Source: Pseudomonas schmalbachii
Lineage (GTDB): Bacteria > Pseudomonadota > Gammaproteobacteria > Pseudomonadales > Pseudomonadaceae
Direction of reading: 5' to 3'
DNA: 64,000 nt
NCBI RefSeq assembly: GCF_017589465.1
Contig: NZ_JAELYA010000004.1
Span: 1 to 64,000 of the forward strand
The position numbers and the translations under genes are program-made. Positions 49,826 to 59,810 of this stretch are shown here, piece by piece; position 1 is the stretch's first letter; each line of letters opens with the position of its first letter. The notes beneath the pieces are model-generated. The model was not told the origin of the DNA and did not search any database. It was given only the letters and a program-made list of their open reading frames with translations.

Positions 49826-50875
49826 TCAGCGCGCCGCCCAGGCGTTGAAGCGCTGTTCCAGTTGCTCGCCGTGGTCGGTCCAGAAGGCCACGTCCACGGG
49901 GATCTGCTGGGCGATGTTCTGCGGGGCGGTGGGGAGTTGGGCCACGCGTTTTTCGTCAAGCAGGTCCATGCCCTTGAGGTTGGCGGCGCCGTAGTCGATG
50001 CGCTGGGCGAAGCCTTTCTGCTGTGCGGGTTCGAGGGTGTAGCTGATGAACTGGCGGGTCAGGTCCTGTTGCGGCGCGCCCTTGGGGATGGCCCAGGAGT
50101 CGAATTCGTAGATGCCGCCGTTCCACACGATGTCCAGGCCGTACTGCTCGCGCTGCTGGGCGGAGAGGCGGCCGTTGTAGACGGAGCTCATGACCACGTC
50201 GCCGGCGGCGAGGAATTGCGGCGGCTGGGCGCCGGCCTCCCACCACTGGATGTACGGCTTGATCTGGTCGAGCTTGGCGAAGGCGCGGTCCTGGCCGGCC
50301 TGGGTGGCGAGCACCTGGTAGAGCTCTTCGTGCTTCACGCCGTCGGCGAGCAGGGCGAATTCCAGGGTGGACTTGGCCAGCTTGCGCAGGCCGCGCTTGC
50401 CGGGGAATTTCTCGACGTCCCAGAAATCGCTCCAGCCGGTGGGCGCGCTGGCAAGCTTGTTGCGGTTGTAGGCAAGCACCGTGGAGTAGACGAGGAAGCC
50501 AACGCCGCAGGGCTGGATGGCACCGGGAACGAAGTCCTCATCCTTCAGGCCGATCTGCGCCGGGTCGATCTCTTCGAACATGCCCTCGTCGCAGCCGCGG
50601 GCGAGCTCGGCGCCCTCCACCTCGACCACGTTCCAAGCAACGCTGCCGGTGCTCACCATGGCCTTGATCTTGGCCATCTCGCCATTGTACTCGCCGGATA
50701 CCAGGCGGTTGCCGCTGCTTTGCTGCCAGGGGTTGTAGAAGGCCTGGACCTGGGCGTCCTTGTTGGCGCCGCCGAAGGAAATAACGGTGAGATCGGCCGC
50801 GAAGGCGGGGCTGGCGGCGGCCAGTGCGGTGGCCAGCCCGGAGGATAGTGCGGTGAGCTTGAGGATCTTGATCAT
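49826..50875 (-). CDS. ABC transporter substrate-binding protein, polyamine (PotD/PotF) type
   Basis: A 349-residue periplasmic binding protein. The signal peptide MIKILKLTALSSG...SPAFA ends near residue 27, before ADLTVISFGGANKDA. The sequence belongs to the PotD/SpuD superfamily with WEAGAQPPQFLAAGDVVM and YNGRLSAQQ. GGAGAC precedes the ATG at 50875. No ATPase or permease gene adjoins it, so it must work with components elsewhere. Its position downstream of bauABC suggests uptake of a polyamine or an amine that is broken down through beta-alanine. Confidence 0.87.
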   Translation of the reverse strand: MIKILKLTALSSGLATALAAASPAFAADLTVISFGGANKDAQVQAFYNPWQQSSGNRLVSGEYNGEMAKIKAMVSTGSVAWNVVEVEGAELARGCDEGMFEEIDPAQIGLKDEDFVPGAIQPCGVGFLVYSTVLAYNRNKLASAPTGWSDFWDVEKFPGKRGLRKLAKSTLEFALLADGVKHEELYQVLATQAGQDRAFAKLDQIKPYIQWWEAGAQPPQFLAAGDVVMSSVYNGRLSAQQREQYGLDIVWNGGIYEFDSWAIPKGAPQQDLTRQFISYTLEPAQQKGFAQRIDYGAANLKGMDLLDEKRVAQLPTAPQNIAQQIPVDVAFWTDHGEQLEQRFNAWAAR

Positions 50876-51028
50876 TGTTGTTGTCTCCACGTTGCAGGTG
50901 TTGCTTCCATGAACTCGGGGTGCCGGCAAGGCCGGCGCTCGATGCATACGGTGGTTGGCCAGTTGACTGTCGAGGGCACGGCCAGGGCCCGTTCGGGTAC
51001 GGTTCTCCGTCGATGTGCTGGTAAAAAG

Positions 51029-51063
51029 AAAAAAGGCATGGTCGGTAGCGACCATGCCTTTTT
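51029..51063 (-). terminator. Terminator between bauC and the binding-protein gene
   Basis: GGCATGGTCG (51035-51044) pairs with CGACCATGCC (51049-51058) over GTAG. A-run 51029-51034 and T-run 51059-51063 make it symmetric. It lies 10 bp downstream of the bauC stop and separates the bau operon from the next gene. Confidence 0.92.
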
Positions 51064-51072
51064 CAGTCAGCC

Positions 51073-52569
51073 TCAGCCGTTGCTGGGGAAGGCGAACTGC
51101 GCGGCTTCGTGTGTTGCGCGTTGTGGCCAGCGCTGGGTGATGGCCTTGCGCTTGGTGTAGAAGCGCACGCCGTCCGGGCCGTAGGCGTGGAGGTCGCCGA
51201 ACAGCGAGCGCTTCCAGCCGCCGAAGCTGTGGTAGGCCACCGGGACCGGCAGCGGGACGTTGACGCCGACCATGCCGACTTCGATCTCGTCGCAGAACAG
51301 GCGGGCCGCTTCGCCGTCGCGGGTGAAGATGCAGGTGCCGTTGCCATATTCGTGGTCGTTGATCAGCTGCATGGCTTCTTCGAGGCTGTTCACGCGGACG
51401 ATGCACAGCACCGGGCCGAAGATTTCTTCCTTGTAGATGCGCATGTCCGGGGTGACGCGGTCGAACAGGCAGCCGCCGAGGAAGAAGCCTTTCTCGTGGC
51501 CGTCGACCTTGAGGCCGCGGCCATCCACGACCAGTTGCGCGCCAGCGGCGACGCCGTCGTCGACGTAGCCGGTGACCTTCTGCTGGTGCGCCCTGGTGAC
51601 CAGCGGGCCCATGTCCAGGCCGCAGGAGGTGCCGGCGCCGATCTTCAGGGCCTTGATCTGCGGAACGATCTTCGCCACCAGCGCATCGGCGATCTGGTCG
51701 CCCACGCAGACGGCCACGGAGATGGCCATGCAGCGCTCGCCGCAGGAGCCGTAGGCCGCGCCCATCAGCGCGCTGACGGCGTTGTCGAGGTCGGCGTCGG
51801 GCATCAGCACGGCGTGGTTCTTCGCGCCGCCCAGGGCCTGCACGCGCTTGCCGCGCCTGGTGCCTTCGGAATAGATGTACTCGGCGATCGGGGTCGAGCC
51901 GACGAAGCTCAGGGCCTTCACTTCCGGCGCCTCGATCAGCGCGTCCACGGCTTCCTTGTCGCCATGCACCACGTTCAGCACGCCCTTCGGCAGGCCGGCT
52001 TCCTGGAACAGTTCGGCGATCAGCAGGGTCGAGCTCGGGTCGCGCTCGGACGGCTTGAGGACGAAAGTGTTGCCGCAGGCGATGGCCAGCGGATACATCC
52101 ACAGCGGGACCATCGCTGGGAAGTTGAACGGGGTGATGCCGGCGACCACGCCGATCGGCTGGAAGTCGCTCCAGGCGTCGATGTTCGGGCCGACGTTGCG
52201 GCTGTACTCGCCTTTCAGCAGTTCCGGCGCGGCGGTGGCGTACTCGACGTTCTCGATACCGCGCTTGAGCTCGCCGGCGGCGTCTTCGATGGTCTTGCCG
52301 TGCTCTTCGCTGATCAGTTTGACGATGCGTTGCTCATTGGCTTCGAGCAGTTGCTTGAAGCGGAACAGCACCTGCGCGCGCTTGGCCGGCGGGGTGTTGC
52401 GCCAGGCCGGGAAGGCGGCCTTGGCGGCATCGATGGCCTGCTGCACGGTCTCGCGGCTGGCCAGCGGGACCTGGTGGATGGCCTCGCCGGTGGACGGGTT
52501 GAAGACGTCGGTGGTGCGGCCGGTGTCGGCCAGCAGTTGGCCGTCGATCAGGTGCTTGATGGTGGTCAT
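51073..52569 (-). CDS. bauC: Malonate/methylmalonate-semialdehyde dehydrogenase
   Basis: A 498-residue CoA-acylating aldehyde dehydrogenase that turns malonate semialdehyde from BauA into acetyl-CoA. ITPFNFPAMVPLWMYPLAIA, FVGSTPIAEYIY and the catalytic Cys in SCGERCMAISVAV are those of MmsA-type enzymes, which lack the usual catalytic Glu. Length is normal. It is the last gene of bauABC in PAO1 order (bauA, bauB, bauC), separated from bauB by 115 bp with one REP. Confidence 0.94.
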   Translation of the reverse strand: MTTIKHLIDGQLLADTGRTTDVFNPSTGEAIHQVPLASRETVQQAIDAAKAAFPAWRNTPPAKRAQVLFRFKQLLEANEQRIVKLISEEHGKTIEDAAGELKRGIENVEYATAAPELLKGEYSRNVGPNIDAWSDFQPIGVVAGITPFNFPAMVPLWMYPLAIACGNTFVLKPSERDPSSTLLIAELFQEAGLPKGVLNVVHGDKEAVDALIEAPEVKALSFVGSTPIAEYIYSEGTRRGKRVQALGGAKNHAVLMPDADLDNAVSALMGAAYGSCGERCMAISVAVCVGDQIADALVAKIVPQIKALKIGAGTSCGLDMGPLVTRAHQQKVTGYVDDGVAAGAQLVVDGRGLKVDGHEKGFFLGGCLFDRVTPDMRIYKEEIFGPVLCIVRVNSLEEAMQLINDHEYGNGTCIFTRDGEAARLFCDEIEVGMVGVNVPLPVPVAYHSFGGWKRSLFGDLHAYGPDGVRFYTKRKAITQRWPQRATHEAAQFAFPSNG

Positions 52570-52617
52570 CGTTTGGATCTCGTCTCGCTGAATGGGGTTG
52601 GGGTGCGGGTTCGTTTG

Positions 52618-52655
52618 CCCTCACCCTAGCCCTCTCCCAGAGGGAGAGGGGACTG
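52618..52655. repeat. Single REP, CCCTCTCCC family, between bauB and bauC
   Basis: CCCTCACCCTAGCCCTCTCC followed by AGAGGGAGAGGGGACTG. Only a half pair is present. It lies inside the operon, where it could act as an mRNA stabiliser. Confidence 0.85.
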
Positions 52656-52684
52656 TCTGGTGTTGGGATTGGCTAAGTGCCGTC

Positions 52685-52972
52685 CTACTTGAGCTCGATC
52701 TCGATAAAGGCCACTTCGTGATCGCACGGGTTGATCACGTTGTGCTCGGTGCCGATCTGCCGCGTGTAGCTCTGGCCGAGGACCAGCGGCGCGCGCTTCT
52801 CGCCCTCGGGCGTTTCCAGCAGCAGTTCGCCGTTGGTCACCGGGACCACCACGTACTCCATTCCGTGGCGGTGCCAGCCGGTCTCGGCGCCGGGGGCGAA
52901 GCGCCACTCGGTGACCAGAACCTTGTCGTTGTCGATCTGTACCGTCGGTACGGCTTGCGGGCGCGCGCTCAA
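52685..52972 (-). CDS. bauB: BauB-like cupin protein
   Basis: A 95-residue single-domain cupin. The metal-binding block GWHRHGMEYVVVPVTNGEL has the His/Glu pattern of cupin motif 1, and HNVINPCDHEVAFIEIELK is motif 2. The start is a TTG at 52972, one base beyond the bauA stop, with GGAG upstream, so translation is coupled. BauB is induced with bauA in P. aeruginosa, but its exact role in beta-alanine catabolism is not settled. Confidence 0.87.
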   Translation of the reverse strand: MSARPQAVPTVQIDNDKVLVTEWRFAPGAETGWHRHGMEYVVVPVTNGELLLETPEGEKRAPLVLGQSYTRQIGTEHNVINPCDHEVAFIEIELK

Positions 52973-52973
52973 C

Positions 52974-54320
52974 TCAGGCCACTCCGTTGAGGGCTTCGCC
53001 GACCGCGTCGAACAGGCGGTCCAGCTCTTCCGGCCTGGCGTTGAAGGTCGGGCCGAACTGCAGGGTGTCGCCGCCGAAGCGCACGTAGAAGCCGGCCTTC
53101 CACAGCGCCATGCCGGCCTCGAACGGACGCACGATGGCGTCGCCGTCGCGCGGGGCGATCTGCAGGGCGCCGGCCAGGCCGCAGTTGCGGATATCGACCA
53201 CGTGTTTGGTGCCCTTCAGGCCGTGGATAGCCTTCTCGAAGTACGGCGCCAGCTCGGCGGACTGCTGCACCAGGTTGTCCTTCTCCAGGATGTCCAGGGC
53301 GGCGAGGCCGGCGGCGCAGGCGACCGGGTGCGCGGAGTAGGTGTAGCCGTGGGTGAACTCCACCGCGTACTCCGGCAGGTTCTGGTTCATGAAGGTGTCG
53401 TAGATTTCCTTGCTGGCGATCACCGCGCCCATCGGAATGGCGCCGTTGGTGACCTGCTTGGCGACGTTCATGATGTCCGGGGTGACGCCGAAGTATTCCG
53501 CGCCGGTGTTGCGACCCATGCGGCCGAAGGCGGTGATCACTTCGTCGAAGATCAGCAGGATGTTGTGCTGGTCGCAGATCTCGCGCAGACGTTGCAGATA
53601 GCCCTTCGGCGGCACCAGCACGCCGGCGGAACCGGACATCGGCTCGACGATCACCGCGGCGATGTTCGAGGCGTCATGCAGTTCGATCAGCTTGAGCAGT
53701 TCGTTGGCCAGCTCGACGCCGCCGGTCTCGGCCATGCCCTTGGTGAAGGCCATGCCTGGCTGCAGGGTGTGCGGCAGGTGGTCGACGTCCATCAGTTGGC
53801 CGAACATCTTGCGGTTGCCGCCGATACCGCCCAGCGCGGTGCCGGCGACGTTGACGCCGTGGTAGCCACGGGCGCGGCCGATCAGCTTGGTCTTCGCCGG
53901 CTGGCCTTTCAGGCGCCAGTAGGCGCGGGCCATCTTGATCGAGGTGTCGGCGCTCTCCGAGCCGGAGCCGGTGAAGAACACATGGTCGAGGGTGCCGGGA
54001 GTGAGCTGGGCGATCCTGTCGGCCAGTTGGAACGACAGCGGGTGGCCGTACTGGAAGCCCGGGGAGTAGTCGAGGGTGCCGAGCTGCCTGGCCACGGCTT
54101 CCTGGATTTCCTTGCGCGAGTGGCCGGCGCCGCAGGTCCACAGGCCGGAGAGGCTGTCGTAGATCCGGCGGCCCTGGTCGTCCACCAGCCAGCTGCCTTC
54201 GGCGGCGACGATGATCCGCGGGTCTTTCTGGAAGTTCCGGTTGGCGCTGAAGGGCATCCAGTGGGCGCGCAGGTTGAGTTCGCTGGCGACCGACGGGGTG
54301 ACGTTGACGTGCTGGTTCAT
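52974..54320 (-). CDS. bauA: Beta-alanine--pyruvate aminotransferase
   Basis: A 448-residue class III (omega) PLP aminotransferase that converts beta-alanine and pyruvate to malonate semialdehyde and alanine. Conserved SGLWTCGAGHSRKEI, GSGSESADTSIKMAR, IFDEVITAFGRMG and the PLP Lys in NVAKQVTNG are present. The ATG at 54320 has GAGGA 7 nt before it and gives the same length as the P. aeruginosa enzyme. First gene of bauABC, divergent from bauR. Confidence 0.96.
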   Translation of the reverse strand: MNQHVNVTPSVASELNLRAHWMPFSANRNFQKDPRIIVAAEGSWLVDDQGRRIYDSLSGLWTCGAGHSRKEIQEAVARQLGTLDYSPGFQYGHPLSFQLADRIAQLTPGTLDHVFFTGSGSESADTSIKMARAYWRLKGQPAKTKLIGRARGYHGVNVAGTALGGIGGNRKMFGQLMDVDHLPHTLQPGMAFTKGMAETGGVELANELLKLIELHDASNIAAVIVEPMSGSAGVLVPPKGYLQRLREICDQHNILLIFDEVITAFGRMGRNTGAEYFGVTPDIMNVAKQVTNGAIPMGAVIASKEIYDTFMNQNLPEYAVEFTHGYTYSAHPVACAAGLAALDILEKDNLVQQSAELAPYFEKAIHGLKGTKHVVDIRNCGLAGALQIAPRDGDAIVRPFEAGMALWKAGFYVRFGGDTLQFGPTFNARPEELDRLFDAVGEALNGVA

Positions 54321-54390
54321 CGACAAGTCCTCGATGGCTTTCTTGTTGGGCTCCCGCGAGATGCGGCGAGGTGATGCGTCAAGATTGATC

Positions 54391-54415
54391 CTGAGTTAAG
54401 GTGAGTTAAAGCTCA
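54391..54415. promoter_or_regulatory. Candidate BauR operator between bauA and bauR
   Basis: Two direct repeats TGAGTTAA (54392-54399 and 54402-54409) lie in the 131-bp divergent spacer. The second is part of TGAGTTAAAGCTCA (54402-54415), an inverted repeat with TGAG/CTCA arms, close to the LysR-type T-N11-A pattern. Confidence 0.5.
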
Positions 54416-54451
54416 TTCTTCTCACGCTCAGTTTCGAATTGGTTAAACAAA

Positions 54452-55363
54452 ATGGCGAAATCCCGTAGCCCCGGTCTGGGCCAGGTCAGCGACTTCGAAA
54501 TCCGTCTGCTGCGCATCTTCAAGACCATCGTCGAGTGCGGCAGCTTCTCCGCCGCGGAAAGCACCCTGGGCATCAGCCGCTCGGCGATCAGCCTGCACAT
54601 GGGCGATCTGGAAAAGCGCCTCGGCATGCGTCTGTGCCAGCGCGGCCGCGCCGGCTTCGCCCTGACCGACGAAGGGCGCGAGGTGTACCGCGCCACCCAG
54701 TCGCTGCTGGCGGCGCTGGAGGGCTTCCGCGCCGAGGTCAACGACCTGCACCGGCATCTGCGCGGCGAGCTGAACATCGGCATCATCAACAATCTGGTGA
54801 CCCTGCCGCAGATGCGCATCACCCACGCCCTGCGCGCGCTCAAGGAGAGCGGGCCGGGGGTACGCATCAATATCGGCATGACCACGCCGAGCGAGATCGA
54901 GCTGGGCGTGCTCGACGGCCACCTGCACGTCGGCGTGGTGCCGCTGATCAGCCCGCTGTCCGGGCTGGAATATGCGCCGCTGTACGGCGAGCGCTCGCTG
55001 CTGTTCTGCAGCCGCGAGCATCCGCTGTTCGAGCGTGACGACGCGGACATCACGGTGGACGAGATTCTCGCCAGCGACGCGGTGGCGCCCAGCTACCGGC
55101 TGCCGGCCGAGGCACAGGATCGCCATCAGGAACTGAACAGCACCGCCGGCACCTCGGACCGCGAAGGGCTGGCCTTCCTTATTCTGACCGGGAGCTTCAT
55201 CGGCTACCTGCCCGACCACTACGCCGCCGACTGGGTCGGCCAGGGGCGCATGCGCGCGCTGCAGCCGGAGCGCTTCCACTACGACATCCCGCTCACCGTG
55301 GTGACCCGCAAGGGGCGCCGGCCGAACCTGGTGCTGGAGCGCTTTCTCGAAGCGCTGGGGTGA
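54452..55363 (+). CDS. bauR: LysR-family regulator of the bau operon
   Basis: A 303-residue LysR-type activator. The HTH (about 15-75) includes FSAAESTLGISRSAISLHMGDLEKRLGMRLCQR, followed by a ligand-binding domain of two lobes. It is divergent from bauABC, the arrangement of bauR in P. aeruginosa, where it activates the genes in response to beta-alanine. Its end is followed by a 163-bp gap before the pit gene, with no terminator seen. Confidence 0.92.
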   Translation: MAKSRSPGLGQVSDFEIRLLRIFKTIVECGSFSAAESTLGISRSAISLHMGDLEKRLGMRLCQRGRAGFALTDEGREVYRATQSLLAALEGFRAEVNDLHRHLRGELNIGIINNLVTLPQMRITHALRALKESGPGVRINIGMTTPSEIELGVLDGHLHVGVVPLISPLSGLEYAPLYGERSLLFCSREHPLFERDDADITVDEILASDAVAPSYRLPAEAQDRHQELNSTAGTSDREGLAFLILTGSFIGYLPDHYAADWVGQGRMRALQPERFHYDIPLTVVTRKGRRPNLVLERFLEALG

Positions 55364-55526
55364 GTCGATAGACCCTCTGGCAAGGTGGACTGTCGCAACG
55401 CCCGCGGGCAGCTAGGCTGTATGCATCGTTCAGGAGAACCGACCGTGACTGGACAGCCATTCCGCCAGCCCGCCCGCCGGACTTTGCCGATGATCCATTC
55501 ACGCCAGCGCAGGGAGCCCGCCCACC

Positions 55527-57152
55527 GTGCTTGATCGATACGGCATGCTCGCGACGATGCGCGCCGCCCGCCTGACGCAGTTCCCGATCAGCCCGGTGCT
55601 GCGCGAGAAAGCCGGTCCCAAGGGCCGCGCCGTGTTCTTCCTGCTGCTCGGCGCCAGCCTGCTCTACGTCTTCGCCAGCCTGTTCGCCGACATGTTCGCC
55701 AGCGGCTCGGAAATCCGCCTCGGCCTGCCGCTGGTGGTGCTCAGCGTGGCGCTGCTGATCGCCCTCGGCTTCGAATTCATCAACGGCTTCCACGACACCG
55801 CCAACGCGGTGGCCACGGTGATCTACACCAACGCCCTGAAGCCGCGCATAGCGGTGGGCCTGTCCGGGTTCTTCAACTTCCTCGGCGTGCTGCTTTCCAG
55901 CGGCGCGGTGGCCTTCGCCATCGTCGCCCTGCTGCCGCTCGACCTGCTCCTGCAGGTCGACAGCAAGACCGGGCTGGCGATGATCTTCGCCCTGCTGATC
56001 GCCGCCATCCTGTGGAATCTCGGCACCTGGTGGCTGGGCCTGCCGGTTTCCTCGTCGCACACGCTGATCGGCTCGATCATCGGCATCAGCCTGGCGCACA
56101 GCGCCATGAACGGCCATTTCGGCATCAGCGGCGCGTCCTGGGCGCAACTGGTCAAGGTTGGCTACGCGCTGTTCCTCTCGCCGCTGGTGGGCTTCGCCGG
56201 CGCCGCCCTGCTGTTGCTGGCGCTGCGCCTGACGATCCGCAACCGCGCGCTGTACCGCGCCCCGGAAGGACGCACGCCGCCGCCCTGGTGGATTCGCGGG
56301 CTGCTGATCCTCACCTGCACCGGGGTGTCCTTTGCCCACGGTTCGAACGACGGGCAGAAGGGCATCGGCCTGATCATGCTGATCCTGATCGCCACCGCCC
56401 CGCTGGCCTTCGCCCTCGACCGTTCACAACCTGTGGAGCAGACCCGCCACCTGCTGGCCGTGGTGCGCGACGCCGAGCAGCAGCTGCGCCGCCTGGCCCC
56501 GCAGGCGCCGCCGGAAAATCCGGAAAGGGCGCTGCGCGACTACCAGCGCAGCGAAGTCGTCGCCCCCGAGCTGCTGCCGGCGCTGGTCGCGCAGTTGCAC
56601 AGCATCGGCAAGCGCCTGGAGGAACACGGTAGCCTCGCGGAGGTGCCGGCGAAGGAAATTCAGGCGCTGCACAACGAGCTGTTCGTCAGCGTGGAAACCA
56701 TCCGCCTGCTCGACCACACCGAGCAGCAGTTCGACGTGCACGCCTGGAGCGCCATGCAGGCGCTGCGCGACCAAGGCGAAACCGCCATCCGTTTCATTCC
56801 GCTGTGGGTCAAGGTCTCGGTGGCGCTGGCCCTCGGACTGGGCACCCTGGTGGGCTGGCGGCGCATCGTCACCACCGTCGGCGAAGGCATCGGCAAGCAG
56901 CCGATGAACTACGCCCAGGGCGCCTCCGCGCAGATGGTCGCCATGCTCACCATTGGCGCCGCCGACCTCTACGGCCTGCCGGTCTCGACCACCCAGGTGC
57001 TGTCCTCCGGCGTAGCCGGCAGCATGGTCGCCAACGGCAGCGGACTGCAGATGGCGACCATCCGCAACATGCTGGTGGCCTGGGTGCTGACCCTGCCGGC
57101 AGCCATCGGGCTGGCGGCGGGGTTGTTCTGGGTGTTCAGTTGGGTGTTGTAG
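55527..57152 (+). CDS. pit: Inorganic phosphate transporter, PitA family
   Basis: A 541-residue permease that imports phosphate with divalent metal, driven by protons. PiT repeats GFEFINGFHDTANAVATVIYTNA and the second-half SHGSNDGQKG/FAHGSNDG motif carry the signature GANDVAN-like sequence. A large cytoplasmic loop (about 290-415) splits the protein into two membrane halves. The start is a GTG at 55527 with AGGGAG 11 nt upstream; an ATG six codons on is possible. With phnC-P it makes the window rich in phosphorus uptake genes. Confidence 0.9.
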   Translation: MLDRYGMLATMRAARLTQFPISPVLREKAGPKGRAVFFLLLGASLLYVFASLFADMFASGSEIRLGLPLVVLSVALLIALGFEFINGFHDTANAVATVIYTNALKPRIAVGLSGFFNFLGVLLSSGAVAFAIVALLPLDLLLQVDSKTGLAMIFALLIAAILWNLGTWWLGLPVSSSHTLIGSIIGISLAHSAMNGHFGISGASWAQLVKVGYALFLSPLVGFAGAALLLLALRLTIRNRALYRAPEGRTPPPWWIRGLLILTCTGVSFAHGSNDGQKGIGLIMLILIATAPLAFALDRSQPVEQTRHLLAVVRDAEQQLRRLAPQAPPENPERALRDYQRSEVVAPELLPALVAQLHSIGKRLEEHGSLAEVPAKEIQALHNELFVSVETIRLLDHTEQQFDVHAWSAMQALRDQGETAIRFIPLWVKVSVALALGLGTLVGWRRIVTTVGEGIGKQPMNYAQGASAQMVAMLTIGAADLYGLPVSTTQVLSSGVAGSMVANGSGLQMATIRNMLVAWVLTLPAAIGLAAGLFWVFSWVL

Positions 57153-57177
57153 ATTGGGCCGGGCCCAAACGCTCTTC

Positions 57178-57217
57178 GTAGGAGCGCCCCATGGGCGCGA
57201 TCGCGGGCATGGCCCGC
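57178..57217. repeat. REP-like hairpin, GTAGGAGCG family
   Basis: GTAGGAGCGCCCCATGGGCG followed by GCGGGCATGGCCCGC. It precedes the IS110 element; related full-length pair at 58396-58461. Confidence 0.7.
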
Positions 57218-57255
57218 TTGTGTCTGGAACCTTCGGTAGGATTCAAGGTGAGAGC

Positions 57256-57324
57256 GACGGGAGGCAAGCTGTAGGCCCGCGGTGTTCGCAGCACGTGTAG
57301 GAGCTCAAGCTGCCTCCCGCCGTC
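57256..57324. repeat. Inverted repeat upstream of the IS110 transposase
   Basis: GACGGGAGGCAAGCT (57256-57270) pairs imperfectly with AGCTGCCTCCCGCCGTC on the right. It may belong to the left end of the element or to the interrupted REP cluster. The exact IS termini cannot be set, because IS110 ends lack strong inverted repeats. Confidence 0.5.
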
Positions 57325-57382
57325 CTCTGACCAAAGCCCGAACAGTTGAACGAGTCATACCTCGAACCACAAGCGTGGGTAG

Positions 57383-58357
<975 letters not shown>

Positions 58358-58395
58358 AAGACAGTTGCTCCTACAGTCGGCCGGGGCAATGTCTT

Positions 58396-58461
58396 GTAGG
58401 AGCGAGCTCTGCTCGCGAACATCGGCACCGCAAAAGCTTCGCGAGCAGAGCTCCCTCCTAC
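58396..58461. repeat. REP inverted pair, GTAGGAGCG family
   Basis: GTAGGAGCGAGCTCTGCTCG and the inverted CGAGCAGAGCTCCCTCCTAC flank a short loop. Each half is also a hairpin (GAGCTCTGCTC). This is the classic P. putida/P. syringae style REP. Confidence 0.9.
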
Positions 58462-58521
58462 AGGGAAATCGCCATCGACCATCCGGCAGCTCCCTCTGGC
58501 TGTGGAAAACTCCGTGGATTA

Positions 58522-58537
58522 CTGTATCCATATACAG
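58522..58537. promoter_or_regulatory. LexA (SOS) box of the radical SAM gene
   Basis: CTGTATCCATATACAG is a perfect CTGT-N8-ACAG LexA operator, 21 bp before the ATG. I recall PAO1 PA0069 as a LexA-regulon member. Confidence 0.9.
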
Positions 58538-58558
58538 TATTAATTTCGGAGCTTTCCC

Positions 58559-59617
58559 ATGTCGGCCATCCTTCCGCCACGCGGCCGCGGCACCGCCAGC
58601 AATCCGCACAACCGCTATGCGCCGACCCGTTCGGTGCCTGTGGATAACGACTGGTACGACGAAGTCCCACCGGCCCGGCCCACCGAGGTGCGGCAGGAGA
58701 TCGCCAAGACCATCATCGCCCGCAACCAGTCGCCGGATATTCCCTTCGACCGTTCGATCAATCCCTATCGCGGCTGCGAGCACGGCTGCATCTACTGCTA
58801 CGCGCGGCCCAGCCACGCCTACTGGGACCTGTCGCCGGGCATCGACTTCGAGACCCGGCTGATCGCCAAGACCAACGCGGCGAATCTGCTGAAGCAGGAG
58901 CTGAGCAAGCCCGGCTACGTCTGCGCGCCGATCAACCTCGGCGCCAACACCGACCCGTACCAGCCGATCGAGCGCCAGCAGCGCCTGACCCGCCAGGTGC
59001 TGGAGGTGCTGCTGCGCTTCCGCCATCCGGTCACCATCGTCACCAAGGGCTCGCTGATCCTGCGCGACCTCGACCTGCTCGCCGAGCTGGCCAGCCGCCG
59101 GCTGGTGAAGGTGTTCATCAGCCTGACCACCCTCGACGACGAGCTGAAACGCATCCTCGAACCCCGCGCCGCCGCGCCGTCCGCACGCCTGCGGGCGATC
59201 CGCGTGCTGCGCGAACAGGGCATCCCGGTCGGCGTGCTGTGTTCGCCGATGATCCCGATGATCAACGACCGCGAACTGGAAAGCCTGCTGGAAGCCGCCC
59301 ACGCCGCCGGGGCGCGCAGCGCCAACTACATGCTGCTGCGCCTGCCACGCGAGGTCGGGCCGCTGTTCGAGAAATGGCTCGAAGCCCACTATCCACAGCG
59401 CGCGGCGCATGTCATGAGCCTGATGCGCCAGTGCCGCGGCGGCGAGATCTACGACAGCCGCTTCGGCAAGCGCTTCAGCGGCGAAGGGCCATTCGCCGAG
59501 CTGCTGGCACGGCGTTTCGCAGTGGCTATGAAGCGCCTAGGGTTGGATCGGCGCGAGAGCACCACACTGGACTGCAGCGCCTTTGCGCCGCCGAATAGCC
59601 AGATGAGGCTGTTCTGA
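58559..59617 (+). CDS. SOS-controlled radical SAM protein (PA0069/SPL-like)
   Basis: A 352-residue radical SAM enzyme. The [4Fe-4S] ligands C73, C77 and C80 form CEHGCIYCY after NPYRG, a motif shared with spore photoproduct lyase-like proteins. GANTDPYQPIE and a C-terminal PREVGPLFEKWL block are family-specific (PA0069/Rv2578c). The reaction is unknown, but LexA control points to DNA repair or damage response. GGAG is 7 nt before the ATG. It is monocistronic, followed by a REP. Confidence 0.9.
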   Translation: MSAILPPRGRGTASNPHNRYAPTRSVPVDNDWYDEVPPARPTEVRQEIAKTIIARNQSPDIPFDRSINPYRGCEHGCIYCYARPSHAYWDLSPGIDFETRLIAKTNAANLLKQELSKPGYVCAPINLGANTDPYQPIERQQRLTRQVLEVLLRFRHPVTIVTKGSLILRDLDLLAELASRRLVKVFISLTTLDDELKRILEPRAAAPSARLRAIRVLREQGIPVGVLCSPMIPMINDRELESLLEAAHAAGARSANYMLLRLPREVGPLFEKWLEAHYPQRAAHVMSLMRQCRGGEIYDSRFGKRFSGEGPFAELLARRFAVAMKRLGLDRRESTTLDCSAFAPPNSQMRLF

Positions 59618-59618
59618 C

Positions 59619-59693
59619 CGTAGGTTGGCGCTGAGCAACGCGAAGCCCAACATCGCCATCGTTGGGCTTCACTGCGTTCAGCACCAACCTACG
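59619..59693. repeat. REP inverted pair, GTAGGTTGG family (identical to 42131-42205)
   Basis: CGTAGGTTGGCGCTGAGCAA and inverted TTCAGCACCAACCTACG. Identity with the copy 17 kb away argues for recent movement or conversion. Confidence 0.9.
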
Positions 59694-59810
59694 CGAGTTC
59701 TGCCCCCCTACTCACGACATAATTCCAGACTTTGGCCGAATCGCCACCCATACCGGCCAAGGCCACGGATTAAGCTCGACAGACACCGACAAGAATAAAA
59801 AGGCACGCAG

